A program made the translations under genes and the position numbers. From Mycobacterium adipatum (lineage in GTDB: Bacteria; Actinomycetota; Actinomycetes; Mycobacteriales; Mycobacteriaceae), in assembly GCF_001644575.1 (NCBI RefSeq), contig NZ_CP015596.1:1674001-1738000 (forward strand): a stretch of 64,000 nt of DNA, read 5' to 3'. Under the pieces are notes generated by a model. The model was not told where the DNA came from, did not search any database, and was given only the letters and a program-made list of their open reading frames with translations. How positions within the stretch are numbered: the stretch's first letter is position 1; every line of letters begins with the position of its first letter. Of the stretch, positions 56,033 through 64,000 are shown piece by piece.

Positions 56033-57589
56033 TCAGCTCTCCAGCACGGCCATCGCCGCATTGTGCCCGCCGATACCGGACACCGCGCCGCCGCGGCGGG
56101 CCCCCGAGCCACACAGCATGATGGCTTCGTGGTCGGTGGCTACGCCCCAACGCCGCGCCGGGGTGTCCAGCTCCTCGTCGTCCTCGGCGAACGGCCAGCT
56201 CAGTGCGCCGTGGAAGATGTTTCCCGCGGTCATCCCCAACGCGTTTTCCAGATCGGTGGTGGTCTTGGCCTCCACGCACGGCCGTCCGTCGGGGTCCTGC
56301 AGCACGACATCCTGGATGGGTTCGGCGAGCACCGAGTTCAACGAATGCAGCGCCGCCGCAGCGAGTTTGATGCGCGCGGTATCCGGGTCCAGATCTGCGA
56401 GCAGATGGTGCGGAGTGTGCAGCCCGAAGACGGTCAGGGTATGGGCGCCGCTGCGGCGCAGCGGCTCGGACAGGATGCTCGGGTCGGTCAGCGAGTGGCA
56501 GTAGACCTCGCACGGCAGCGGATCCGGTATCGACCCCGACGCGGCATCGGCGTACGCGGTGTCGAGTTGACGCAGCGTCTCGTTGATGTGGAAGGTGCCG
56601 GCGAACGCCTGCTCCGGACCGACCCATTGATCACGCAGCCGCGGAAGGCGTTTCAGCACCAGGTTGACCTTGATCTGTGCACCCGGGGCGATATCGGGTT
56701 CCGGTTCGCCGAGCAGACGGGCCAGCACCGCGGGTGTCACACCGGCCAGCACATGCCTGCCGTGGATGGTGTGGTCGCCGCCGCGGGTGCGGTAGCTGAC
56801 GTCACCGTCCGGGCTGATCGCGTACACCTCGGCGCCGGTGACGATCTCGGCGCCGAAACCGCAGGCCGCAGCGCTCAGTGCGCCGGTGACCGCGCCCATC
56901 CCGCCGACCGGCACGTCCCAGTCGCCGGTGCCGCCACCGAGCAGGTGGTACAGCATGCAGATGTTCTGCGTCAGGGACGGATCGTCGGTGGCCGCGAACG
57001 TCCCGATCAGCGCGTCGGTGGCCATCACCCCGCGCACCAGGTCGCTGCGCACCGCCTCGGCCACGCTGTGCCCGATCGGTGTCTCGATCAGCGCCTGCCA
57101 GGCGGCGCCGGCGGCCGGGTCACCGGCGGCCAACACCCTGTTGTGGATGGTGTTGCGGGTGGTCAGTGGGGCCATCAGCGTCGGCCACAGCGCGCCGGTC
57201 ACCAGTCGGGCGCGCCGGTAGAACTCGTTGAACCGGGCCTCGTCATCGCCCGCCCCGACGGCCGCGAACGTGTTTCGCGGTCCGATCAACAGACCGGACG
57301 CTCCCCGGTTGGCCGGATCCGGTGTGTAGGACGAGTAGCGCCGGCGCGCCAACCGGAACCGCGCGCCGAGATCCTCGATGATCCGCCGCGGCAGCAGGCT
57401 GACCAGATAGGAGTACCGGGACAGCCGCGCGTCCACCCCGTCGAAAGCGTGCGCGGAGACCGCGGCGCCACCGACATGGTCCAGTCGCTCCAGCACGGTG
57501 ACCCGACGACCCGCCCGGGCCAGGTAGGCCGCCGCGACGAGTCCGTTGTGCCCACCCCCGACGATCACGATGTCTTGGTCTGGAGCCAC
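56033..57589 (-). CDS. Phytoene-desaturase-like FAD oxidoreductase
   Basis: A 518-residue flavoprotein of the amine oxidase/carotenoid desaturase-like type, with the FAD motif IVIVGGGHNGLVAAAYLARAG (split; Rossmann GxGxxG) followed by VTVLERLDHVGG, and a C-terminal motif GIGGHNAA. The GTG at 57589 sits immediately before the FAD motif; the longer frame reaches into the FKBP promoter region. It corresponds by position to Rv0897c. No carotenoid genes are nearby, so the substrate is unknown. Confidence 0.85.
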   Translation of the reverse strand: MAPDQDIVIVGGGHNGLVAAAYLARAGRRVTVLERLDHVGGAAVSAHAFDGVDARLSRYSYLVSLLPRRIIEDLGARFRLARRRYSSYTPDPANRGASGLLIGPRNTFAAVGAGDDEARFNEFYRRARLVTGALWPTLMAPLTTRNTIHNRVLAAGDPAAGAAWQALIETPIGHSVAEAVRSDLVRGVMATDALIGTFAATDDPSLTQNICMLYHLLGGGTGDWDVPVGGMGAVTGALSAAACGFGAEIVTGAEVYAISPDGDVSYRTRGGDHTIHGRHVLAGVTPAVLARLLGEPEPDIAPGAQIKVNLVLKRLPRLRDQWVGPEQAFAGTFHINETLRQLDTAYADAASGSIPDPLPCEVYCHSLTDPSILSEPLRRSGAHTLTVFGLHTPHHLLADLDPDTARIKLAAAALHSLNSVLAEPIQDVVLQDPDGRPCVEAKTTTDLENALGMTAGNIFHGALSWPFAEDDEELDTPARRWGVATDHEAIMLCGSGARRGGAVSGIGGHNAAMAVLES

Positions 57590-57621
57590 AAAGCCAGTTT
57601 GCCCGACTACGGTGTGAAACC

Positions 57622-57984
57622 GTGGCAACGAAACCCGAGATTGAATTTCCCGATGGCCCCGCACCCACCGAACTCGTCATCGAGGACGTGACGGTCGGCG
57701 ACGGCGCCGAGGCGGTGCCGGGCGGCACCGTGCAGGTGCACTATGTGGGGGTCGAGTACGACACCGGCGAAGAGTTCGACAGTTCGTGGAACCGGGGCGA
57801 GGCCATCTCGTTCCCCCTGCGCGGCCTCATTCAGGGCTGGCAGGACGGTATCCCCGGCATGAAGGTCGGTGGCCGGCGCAAGCTCACCATCCCGCCGGAG
57901 CTCGCCTACGGTCCCGCCGGTGGCGGACACCAACTGTCCGGCAAGACGCTGATATTCGTGATCGACCTGCTGGCCGCTCGCTGA
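57622..57984 (+). CDS. FKBP-type peptidyl-prolyl cis-trans isomerase
   Basis: A 120-residue single-domain FKBP that should speed proline isomerisation during folding. Seen: VQVHYVGVEYDTGEEFDSSW, FPLRGLIQGWQDGIPGMKVGGRRKLTIPPELAYG and the terminal FVIDLL, covering the canonical active site. No signal peptide, so it is cytosolic. GTG start at 57622. It precedes arfA by 10 bp and may be co-transcribed with the arf genes. Confidence 0.93.
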   Translation: MATKPEIEFPDGPAPTELVIEDVTVGDGAEAVPGGTVQVHYVGVEYDTGEEFDSSWNRGEAISFPLRGLIQGWQDGIPGMKVGGRRKLTIPPELAYGPAGGGHQLSGKTLIFVIDLLAAR

Positions 57985-57994
57985 GCCAGAGCCC

Positions 57995-58957
57995 ATGGCG
58001 ACGTCCGAGCCCGGCGCGAGCCGCCTTTACCGGCGTCCGCCGGGCGCGGGCTGGCTGGTGGCCCTCATCGTGGTGCCGCTGGCGCTGGCCCTACTCGGGA
58101 CGGGCGGGTGGAATCAGCCCGCGGACTCGCTGCCGCTCACCGGAGTCAGTGCCCGGGCCACCCCGGTCGCCACAGATGCCGCACGCAGCACGGTGCTGAT
58201 GGCGCCGTTGTCGTTGCAGCGCAGCGGCAATGACGTTGTCCTGAGTGGTCAGGTGCCCGACGAATTGTCCCGCACGTTTGCACTGGACCGCGCCCGCACG
58301 CTGCTGCCGGGATCGAATGTGATAGACCTGCTCACCGTCATCGGCGGTATCACCGCGACCGACCTGGCCGGTCTGGATCCGGTGCTGACCGCCGCTGCGC
58401 CGCTGCCGGACTTCGGATTCAGCATCAACGGAGCCAGCATCGTCCTGACGGGAACGGCCCCGTCCGAGGAGATCGCGAACCGGGTGCAGGCCGCCGTCCA
58501 GACCGCGTGGCCGGACCTTGAGGTGGTGGACGACATCGCGGTCATCACCCCCGGAGTCGCGCCGCCGGCGCCGCCGGGCCCGGGTGTGACCAGTGAGTGT
58601 GCCGATCTGCAGCAGAACATCTCGGGTCTGCTGCGCACGCCGATCCCGTTCGAGGCCGACGGATCGCAGGTGGCGCCGGCCTCGGCGCCGCTGATCAACG
58701 AGCTGGTTCGGGAACTGCGCGCATGCCCGGCGGCGAAGATATCGATCATCGGGCACACCGATGACACCGGGACCGAGGCCGACAATGTCGAAGTGAGCAC
58801 CAATCAGGCCAAAGCCGTTGCCAACGCCTTCATTCGGCAGGGGGTGGCGGCCGACCGGATCACCTCCACCGGAGTCGGCGCGGCCGCGCCGATCGCGAGC
58901 AATGACACCGAATCGGGCCGGGCGGCCAACCGGCGCATCGAGATCAGGGTCAGCTAG
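57995..58957 (+). CDS. arfA: Peptidoglycan-binding OmpA-family protein ArfA (OmpATb)
   Basis: A 320-residue envelope protein. A transmembrane helix near residues 20-39 is followed by a BON-like central domain (two BON repeats) and a C-terminal OmpA domain with IIGHTDDTG and RAANRRIEIRV, which binds peptidoglycan. Two Cys (SECADLQQ and LRACPAAK) may form a disulfide. In M. tuberculosis arfABC supports ammonia secretion and acid adaptation. arfB and arfC follow. Confidence 0.93.
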   Translation: MATSEPGASRLYRRPPGAGWLVALIVVPLALALLGTGGWNQPADSLPLTGVSARATPVATDAARSTVLMAPLSLQRSGNDVVLSGQVPDELSRTFALDRARTLLPGSNVIDLLTVIGGITATDLAGLDPVLTAAAPLPDFGFSINGASIVLTGTAPSEEIANRVQAAVQTAWPDLEVVDDIAVITPGVAPPAPPGPGVTSECADLQQNISGLLRTPIPFEADGSQVAPASAPLINELVRELRACPAAKISIIGHTDDTGTEADNVEVSTNQAKAVANAFIRQGVAADRITSTGVGAAAPIASNDTESGRAANRRIEIRVS

Positions 58958-58966
58958 GGGGCAGTC

Positions 58967-59083
58967 GTGGAGTTCATGATGCAGTGGTTCGGGTATCTGC
59001 TGGCGTTCGTGGCGGGGTCCGCGGTGGCGTGGGTGGCAACGGTGCTGCTGGTCCGGCGCGCCGGTGAGGACGAGACGACGTGA
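58967..59083 (+). CDS. arfB: Small membrane protein ArfB
   Basis: A 38-residue protein with one transmembrane helix (residues 8-29) and a short charged tail (RRAGEDETT). The GTG at 58967 follows a GGGG stretch. It lies between arfA and arfC and overlaps arfC by four bases (GTGA). Size and order match Rv0900. It is too short for most gene-calling thresholds. Confidence 0.82.
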   Translation: MEFMMQWFGYLLAFVAGSAVAWVATVLLVRRAGEDETT

Positions 59084-59160
59084 ACGCCACCCTGCTGGCG
59101 CTGTCGTTCGTGCTCGGCGTCGTGCTGACGCTGGCCTTCACATTGCGCAGGACACCCTAA
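59080..59160 (+). CDS. arfC: Small membrane protein ArfC
   Basis: A 26-residue, almost fully hydrophobic protein (LLALSFVLGVVLTLAFTLRR) starting at the GTG at 59080, which overlaps the arfB stop. Identified by position and coupling as ArfC (Rv0901 in M. tuberculosis). Its stop codon shares four bases with the convergent prrB stop. Confidence 0.78.
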   Translation: MNATLLALSFVLGVVLTLAFTLRRTP

Positions 59161-60515
59161 TGTGGGCCGGGCAGCTTCAGTAACAGTCGGGTGCCGCCCA
59201 GCGGGCTGGCCTCCAACGATGCGGTGCCACCGTGCAACTCGGCCTGCTGCGCCACCAGGGCCAGGCCGAGTCCCGAGCCGGAGTGCGAGGCCGTCGAACC
59301 ACGCGAGAACCGCTCGAACACCTTGGTGCGCTCCTCCTCGGGGATGCCGCAGCCGTCGTCGTCGATGGCGATCTCGACACCTTCACGCGAACTGACCGCC
59401 GACAGCTGCACACGGGTGGCGTCACCGTGCTTGACCGCGTTGGCGATCGCGTTGTCGACCGCCAGCCGCAACCCGGCGGCCAGACCGAGGATCAGCACCG
59501 TCGGGGCCGGCACCAGCGAGACGTCAAGGTCGGGATACACCCGCATGGCGTCATGGGCGGCACGGTCCAGCAGTTCGGTGAGGTCGACCGGCGCATGGTC
59601 GTCGGAGGTGGACAGTTGGCCCTGGGCGAGCCGCTCCAGCGCCGACAGGGTGGCCTCGATGCGGGACTGGGTGCGGATCACATCGCCGAGCACCTCGGCG
59701 CGCTGCTCCTCGGGCATGTCGAGGGTCGCCAGCACCTCGAGGTTGGTGCGCATCGCGGTCAGCGGGGTGCGCAGTTCATGGGAGGCGACCGCGGCGAAAT
59801 CGCGGGCCGATTCCAGGGCGGCCTTGGTGCGCTGTTGCTCATCGCCGATGCGGGCCAGCATGCCCTCCACCGCCTCGCCGATCTCGCTGGCCTCCCACAC
59901 CCCGCGCACATTGACCTCGTCCGGGTTGGACTGCGCGTTGATGGCGCGGGCCTGCTGGGCCAGTCGGCGGAACGGCGTGATCATGACCGCCGAGATCACC
60001 CAGCCGACCACCAGGGTGCCGCCGATGACGCCGCCGCTGATGAGCAGCACCCGGCGGTGCTGGTTGTCGATCTGTCGTTCGGTGTCGGTCAGGGTCGCGC
60101 CCAGCGCGATGGAGGCCTGGCCGGCGGTGAACGTCCGGACCCGGTATTCGGTGCCGTTGATGGTGGTGGTGGCGAATCCGTCCGGGAATTCCGGCAGCAC
60201 GACGTCGGCGGGTATCGACACGGTGGCACCGCCGATGCGTGCGGTGCGCACCAGGTCGGGATCGGCCTCCGGGGCGTCGGCGTCATCCTTCATGGCGGTG
60301 CTGAGTAGGGAGCTGACATCGCCCAGGCTGCTGATCGAGTCCAGCCGCCGGTCCAACTGGCTGTATTGCTCGTTGGTAATACCGATCCACACCCAGGTGC
60401 CGATGATGATGACGGTGGTGACCACCCCGAGGGCGGCGGCCACCACGATCGAGCGCAGGGACAGGATGCGCTTGGGCAGGCCCAGCGCGCGGTAGAGCCG
60501 GTCGTTCAGATCCAC
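59157..60515 (-). CDS. prrB: Sensor histidine kinase PrrB
   Basis: A 452-residue membrane kinase partner of PrrA. Two transmembrane helices (near 24-46 and 157-180) flank a periplasmic domain of about 110 residues; then HAMP, H-box VASHELRTPLTAM, N-box DNAIANAVKHG, DDDGCGIPEEE and GSGLGLALV. The PrrA/PrrB pair is essential in M. tuberculosis. The GTG at 60515 is 15 bp after prrA. The frame open upstream lies inside prrA and is not used. Confidence 0.93.
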   Translation of the reverse strand: MDLNDRLYRALGLPKRILSLRSIVVAAALGVVTTVIIIGTWVWIGITNEQYSQLDRRLDSISSLGDVSSLLSTAMKDDADAPEADPDLVRTARIGGATVSIPADVVLPEFPDGFATTTINGTEYRVRTFTAGQASIALGATLTDTERQIDNQHRRVLLISGGVIGGTLVVGWVISAVMITPFRRLAQQARAINAQSNPDEVNVRGVWEASEIGEAVEGMLARIGDEQQRTKAALESARDFAAVASHELRTPLTAMRTNLEVLATLDMPEEQRAEVLGDVIRTQSRIEATLSALERLAQGQLSTSDDHAPVDLTELLDRAAHDAMRVYPDLDVSLVPAPTVLILGLAAGLRLAVDNAIANAVKHGDATRVQLSAVSSREGVEIAIDDDGCGIPEEERTKVFERFSRGSTASHSGSGLGLALVAQQAELHGGTASLEASPLGGTRLLLKLPGPH

Positions 60516-60529
60516 GGCGTCAGTCTCGA

Positions 60530-61234
60530 CTATTGCGTTCGCAGGACGAAGCCCACGCCGCGCACGGTGTGCAGCAGCCGGGGTGCCCCGCCCGCTTCGA
60601 GCTTGCGGCGCAGGTAGCCGATGAACACGTCCACCACGTTGGTGTCCGCGGCGAAGTCGTAGCCCCACACCAGTTCGAGCAGCTGCGCGCGGGACAACAC
60701 CGCGGTCTTGTGCTCGGCCAGCACGGCCAGCAGGTCGAACTCGCGCTTGGTCAGGTCGACATCGGCGCCGTTGACCCGGGCGCGCCGGCCCGGGATGTCG
60801 ACCTCCAGCGGGCCGACCGAGATGGTCTCCGAGGAGAACGTCGCGGTGGATCCGCGCCGACGCAGCAGGGCCTTGACCCGGGCCACCAGCTCCTGCAGCA
60901 CGAAGGGTTTCACCAGGTAGTCGTCGGCTCCGGCTTCCAGGCCGGCCACCCGGTCATCGACGCTGGTGCGCGCAGAGAGCACGCAGACCGGGACATCGTT
61001 GTCCATCGCGCGCAACGCGGTGACCACGCTGACGCCGTCGAGCACCGGCATGTTGATGTCCAGCACGATCGCATCCGGTCGGGTCTCGGTGGCGCTGCGC
61101 AGGGCTTCGGCGCCGTCGACGGCGGTGGATACCTCGAAGCCCGACAGCCGCAAACCACGTTCCAGCGACGCGAGTACGTCGGGGTCGTCGTCGACGACGA
61201 GGACCCGAGGCGAGGTCGAGGCACCACTTTCCAT
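60530..61234 (-). CDS. prrA: Response regulator PrrA
   Basis: A 234-residue OmpR-family regulator with acidic VVDDDPDV, phospho-accepting Asp in [12 protein letters not shown], Lys in YLVKPF and a C-terminal winged helix ending [13 protein letters not shown]. It controls genes for early growth and nitrogen/respiration adaptation in mycobacteria. prrB follows 15 bases downstream. Corresponds to Rv0903c. Confidence 0.93.
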   Translation of the reverse strand: MESGASTSPRVLVVDDDPDVLASLERGLRLSGFEVSTAVDGAEALRSATETRPDAIVLDINMPVLDGVSVVTALRAMDNDVPVCVLSARTSVDDRVAGLEAGADDYLVKPFVLQELVARVKALLRRRGSTATFSSETISVGPLEVDIPGRRARVNGADVDLTKREFDLLAVLAEHKTAVLSRAQLLELVWGYDFAADTNVVDVFIGYLRRKLEAGGAPRLLHTVRGVGFVLRTQ

Positions 61235-61335
61235 GCCGCCAATACTGCCCCAAAGCCGTCGGCGGCTGGGGGATGCGGGTCGGTCGGCGCTGCGTCCGTC
61301 TCGGGCAGGGCGCCAAACCGTGCTAGATACATACC

Positions 61336-62148
61336 GTGAACTCGACTCCGTCCCTGGTGGCGCGGGCCAAGGCGCTGGTGGCCAACCCCGTGTTCGACGT
61401 CGTGATGATGACGGTCATCCTCGTCAACGCGGTGGTACTGGGGATGGAGACCTTCGCCTCGCTCTCCAGTGCGCACCACGGCCTGTTCAGCACGGTCAAC
61501 AACGTCATTCTCGGCATCTACATCGTCGAACTGTTGGTCCGGATCACCGCCTGCGGGTGGAATCCGCGCACGTTCGCACGTGATGGCTGGAACATCTTCG
61601 ACTTCCTCGTCGTGGTCGCCTCCCTGCTGCCGTGGCTGCGGGAGAACGCGATGCTGCTGCGCCTGGTCCGGCTGCTGCGGATCGTGCGCATCGTGCGTTT
61701 CCTGCCCGACCTGCGCGTCATCGTGGCCGCTGTCGGTCGCAGCGTGCCCGGCGTCGCTTCGCTGGCCGCCGGCACGGTGCTGCTGATCTATATCTTCGGG
61801 ATGATCGGGTGGGTGCTGTTCGGTGCGCACGACCCGGACAACTACGGCAACATCGGGGTCGCGATGCTGACGATGTTCCTGATGCTGACGCTGGAGAACC
61901 TGCCCGACAACATCGCGATGGGCCTGGAGATCTCGCCGTGGACGGTGGTGTTCTTCGTCTCCTATGCGGTGCTGGCGAGCTTCCTGATCTTCAACCTCTT
62001 CATCGGCATCGTGCTGAACTCGATGGAGGAGGCCCGCTCTGCCGATCGCAAGGAACACGAGACCGACGACCTGTTGGCCAGGTTGCGGGCTGCGCGCAAC
62101 GCGCTGGAAGAGGCAGAGGCCGAGCTGGCCAAGACTCATCGCAGATAG
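61336..62148 (+). CDS. Voltage-gated-type cation channel subunit
   Basis: A 270-residue six-helix channel protein of the bacterial voltage-gated sodium-channel (NaChBac) type. S4 is Arg-rich ([18 protein letters not shown]), the pore helix carries the filter-like TLENLPDN, and a C-terminal coiled coil ([26 protein letters not shown], split) should assemble the tetramer. Classical bacterial filters read TLESW, so the altered LP suggests different selectivity. Function in mycobacteria is not established. GTG start at 61336. Confidence 0.85.
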   Translation: MNSTPSLVARAKALVANPVFDVVMMTVILVNAVVLGMETFASLSSAHHGLFSTVNNVILGIYIVELLVRITACGWNPRTFARDGWNIFDFLVVVASLLPWLRENAMLLRLVRLLRIVRIVRFLPDLRVIVAAVGRSVPGVASLAAGTVLLIYIFGMIGWVLFGAHDPDNYGNIGVAMLTMFLMLTLENLPDNIAMGLEISPWTVVFFVSYAVLASFLIFNLFIGIVLNSMEEARSADRKEHETDDLLARLRAARNALEEAEAELAKTHRR

Positions 62149-62163
62149 CCGGGTAACGGTTTG

Positions 62164-62187
62164 ACCTCATCCATTGTTGAGGTTTTA
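62164..62187 (+). terminator. Hairpin with short T-run after the ion channel gene
   Basis: ACCTCA-TCCATTGT-TGAGGT followed by TTTA forms a 6-bp stem with a short T-run, 15 bases after the channel gene stop. It is a weak but plausible intrinsic terminator. Confidence 0.5.
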
Positions 62188-62268
62188 CGGTGACGAGGCG
62201 CCGGTTAATCCGGTTGTCGTACTCGTGCCGTAGAACTCAGTATGGGTAGGGGGAGGAGGTGGTTGCGC

Positions 62269-64000
62269 GTGTCAGGTTTGCGATCGGTGCCGGCGATCGC
62301 GCCACCACCGCGGCGCATCCGATCGTCCTCGGACATCCTGCGATTGCTGCCGTACCTCAAGCCCTATCGGGTCCGCTGGATCGCGATGGTGGTGGCGGCC
62401 TTCGTCAGCCTGGGCGCCACCGTGTCCGTGCCGCTGCTCACCAAGGCCGTCATCGACGGGCCGGTACGCGAGAAGGATGCCGCGGGCCTGTGGACGCTCG
62501 GGTTGGCCGCCGTCGCGCTGCTGGTCACCGAGGCCGTGCTGTGGTTCATCCGGCGCTGGCTGGTGGCCCGCGCGACGATGGGCGTCGAGGCCGATATCCG
62601 CAAGGACCTCTACGCACGGTTGCAGGTGCTGCCGATGTCCTTCCACGGCAACTGGCAGTCGGGCCAGCTGTTGAGCCGGGTGATGAACGACCTGAGCGCC
62701 ATCCGGCAGTTCCTGTCCTTCGGGCTGCTGTTTTTGATGCTCAACGTCGTGCAGATCATCGTGGTGACGAGCATCCTGCTGGCGATGTACTGGCCGCTGG
62801 GTGTGGTCGTGGTGGTGGCCATTGTGCCGATCACGCTGACCATCCTGCATTTCCAGCGGCAGTTCACCCTGCTGTCCCGGCAGTCCCAGGACCAGGCCGG
62901 CAATGTCGCCACCCACGTCGAGGAGTCCGCGCTCGGGCTGCGGGTGATCAAGTCCTTCGGTCGCGAGGAGCACGCCTACCGCGGTTTCGACGAGCGGGCC
63001 ACCGATCTGTTCGACACCGAGGTGCGCAAGGTGGGGGTCTCCGCCAAGTTCTGGACGCTGCTGGAGGTCATCCCCAACATCACCCTGATCATCGTGCTCG
63101 GCTTCGGCGCGTACGCGACCGGTCACGGAGTCATCAGCATGGGCACCCTGGTCGCGTTCATCACCATGATGCTGTCGCTGGTGTGGCCGATCGCCTCCCT
63201 GGGTTTCCTGCTGTCGATGACGCAGGAATCGATGACGGCGGCCAACCGGGTCGCCGAGATCTTCGACGAGCCCCGCACGATCAGCGACGGGCCGCACCAT
63301 GACCCGCCCCGTGGTGGCCGGCTGGAACTCATCGACGTCGGGTTCCGGTTCCCGGACTCGGACAGTTGGGCCCTGCGGCACGTGAACCTGACCGTGGAGT
63401 CCGGGGAGACGGTCGCGTTGGTCGGCGCCACCGGGTCGGGGAAATCCGTGCTCGCCGCCCTGTTGTCGCGGCTGCATGATGTCAGCGAGGGCGCGATCCT
63501 GGTCGACGGCACCGATATCCGCGAGCTGTCGCTGCCCGCGCTGCGCCACACGGTAGCCACCGCGTTCGAGGACCCGACGCTGTTCTCCATGTCGGTCGCC
63601 GAGAACCTGCGCCTGGGCAACCCGGAGGCCACCGATGAGGATCTGGCTCGCGGCATAAATGTCGCTTCGGCTGGATTTGTGTATGACCTGCCGTTCGGGC
63701 TGGACACCCGCATCGGTGAGCAGGGCATGAGCCTGTCCGGCGGTCAACGGCAACGTCTTTCGCTGGCCCGCGCCATCATTGCCGAGCCGCGGATCCTGGT
63801 GCTCGACGACACGCTGTCGGCGCTGGACGTGCACACCGAGGCCGAGGTCACCGAGGCGCTGGGCCGGGTGTTGCGCGATGTCACCGGCATCGTGGTGGCC
63901 CACCGTGCCTCGACGGTGCTGCTCGCCGACCGGGTCGCGCTGCTGGAGAACGGGACCGTGACCCGGGTCGGCACGCACGCCGAACTGCTGGCCGACGCGC
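62269..64000 (+). CDS. ABC exporter half with degenerate ATP site (3' end cut)
   Basis: Fused membrane and ATPase domains of a type IV ABC exporter; the last residues lie past the window. Six hydrophobic helices precede the ATPase part. Walker A is GATGSGKS and the signature is LSGGQRQR, but Walker B reads ILVLDD (catalytic Glu replaced by Asp) and the Q-loop reads AFED (Gln replaced). These changes are typical of the non-catalytic half of heterodimeric exporters, so a partner gene probably follows. The GTG at 62269 has AGGAGGT eight bases upstream, a near-perfect site. Confidence 0.88.
   Translation, partial: MSGLRSVPAIAPPPRRIRSSSDILRLLPYLKPYRVRWIAMVVAAFVSLGATVSVPLLTKAVIDGPVREKDAAGLWTLGLAAVALLVTEAVLWFIRRWLVARATMGVEADIRKDLYARLQVLPMSFHGNWQSGQLLSRVMNDLSAIRQFLSFGLLFLMLNVVQIIVVTSILLAMYWPLGVVVVVAIVPITLTILHFQRQFTLLSRQSQDQAGNVATHVEESALGLRVIKSFGREEHAYRGFDERATDLFDTEVRKVGVSAKFWTLLEVIPNITLIIVLGFGAYATGHGVISMGTLVAFITMMLSLVWPIASLGFLLSMTQESMTAANRVAEIFDEPRTISDGPHHDPPRGGRLELIDVGFRFPDSDSWALRHVNLTVESGETVALVGATGSGKSVLAALLSRLHDVSEGAILVDGTDIRELSLPALRHTVATAFEDPTLFSMSVAENLRLGNPEATDEDLARGINVASAGFVYDLPFGLDTRIGEQGMSLSGGQRQRLSLARAIIAEPRILVLDDTLSALDVHTEAEVTEALGRVLRDVTGIVVAHRASTVLLADRVALLENGTVTRVGTHAELLADA

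Noticed and set aside
62272..63978. Minus-strand frame of 568 codons opposite the ABC exporter
   Set aside because: Gln/Gly/His/Arg-rich composition typical of antisense shadows; the plus strand carries complete ABC motifs.

Overview
The window is chromosomal DNA of a GC-rich mycobacterium, most likely a fast-growing Mycolicibacterium-type species. Evidence: uniformly high GC with frequent GTG starts; recognisable mycobacterial genes (rpfA, sepH, gltA2, arfABC, prrAB, an espE/espF/espH-like set, a 13E12-family HNH gene); and a gene order from about 18.6 kb to 61.2 kb that follows, from memory, the M. tuberculosis Rv0861c-Rv0903c block with local insertions. No rRNA, tRNA, CRISPR array, prophage or insertion sequence was recognised.

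Layout. (1) 1-5.5 kb: a two-component system, a RipB-like peptidoglycan hydrolase, and a CopB-type metal ATPase behind a CsoR-like operator with a His-rich membrane protein. (2) 5.6-16.3 kb: accessory metabolism and regulators (acyl-CoA synthetase, GGDEF protein, flavin and F420-type enzymes, SDRs, TetR, LysR and MarR regulators). (3) 16.4-18.5 kb: an isolated type VII secretion substrate module, EspE-like, EspC/EspF-like and EspH-like, beside an MmpS-like protein. (4) 18.7-34.6 kb: conserved block with XPB helicase, molybdopterin genes moaC-mog-moaE and moaD-moaA, rpfA behind a c-di-AMP riboswitch and a CRP-like site, a cold-shock protein, transporters and a SpoU RNA methylase. (5) 34.6-39.8 kb: an insertion relative to M. 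tuberculosis with a HelD/HelR-type RNA-polymerase protein, a GT1 glycosyltransferase and a 13E12/HNH gene; a 19-bp inverted repeat upstream of the glycosyltransferase resembles the rifamycin-associated element (RAE). This looks like a rifamycin-resistance operon. (6) 39.8-61.2 kb: sepH, serC, an SPFH protein, an AurF-like diiron enzyme, fprB, a secreted multidomain GH1 enzyme, two citrate synthases, pdxH, regulators, a drug exporter, the arfABC operon including two tiny genes, and the PrrA/PrrB two-component system. (7) 61.3-64.0 kb: a voltage-gated-type ion channel and the start of an ABC exporter half with a degenerate ATP site, cut by the window end.

The two strongest leads are the putative RAE-glycosyltransferase-HelR operon and the isolated espE-espF-espH-like module. 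Other points are two CRP-like sites, the rpfA riboswitch, a probable CTG start in the SpoU gene, an intrinsic terminator in a leader region, and repeated tail-to-tail gene pairs sharing a 4-bp YTAR stop overlap. Database comparisons were not possible; family names come from motif recognition and memory.
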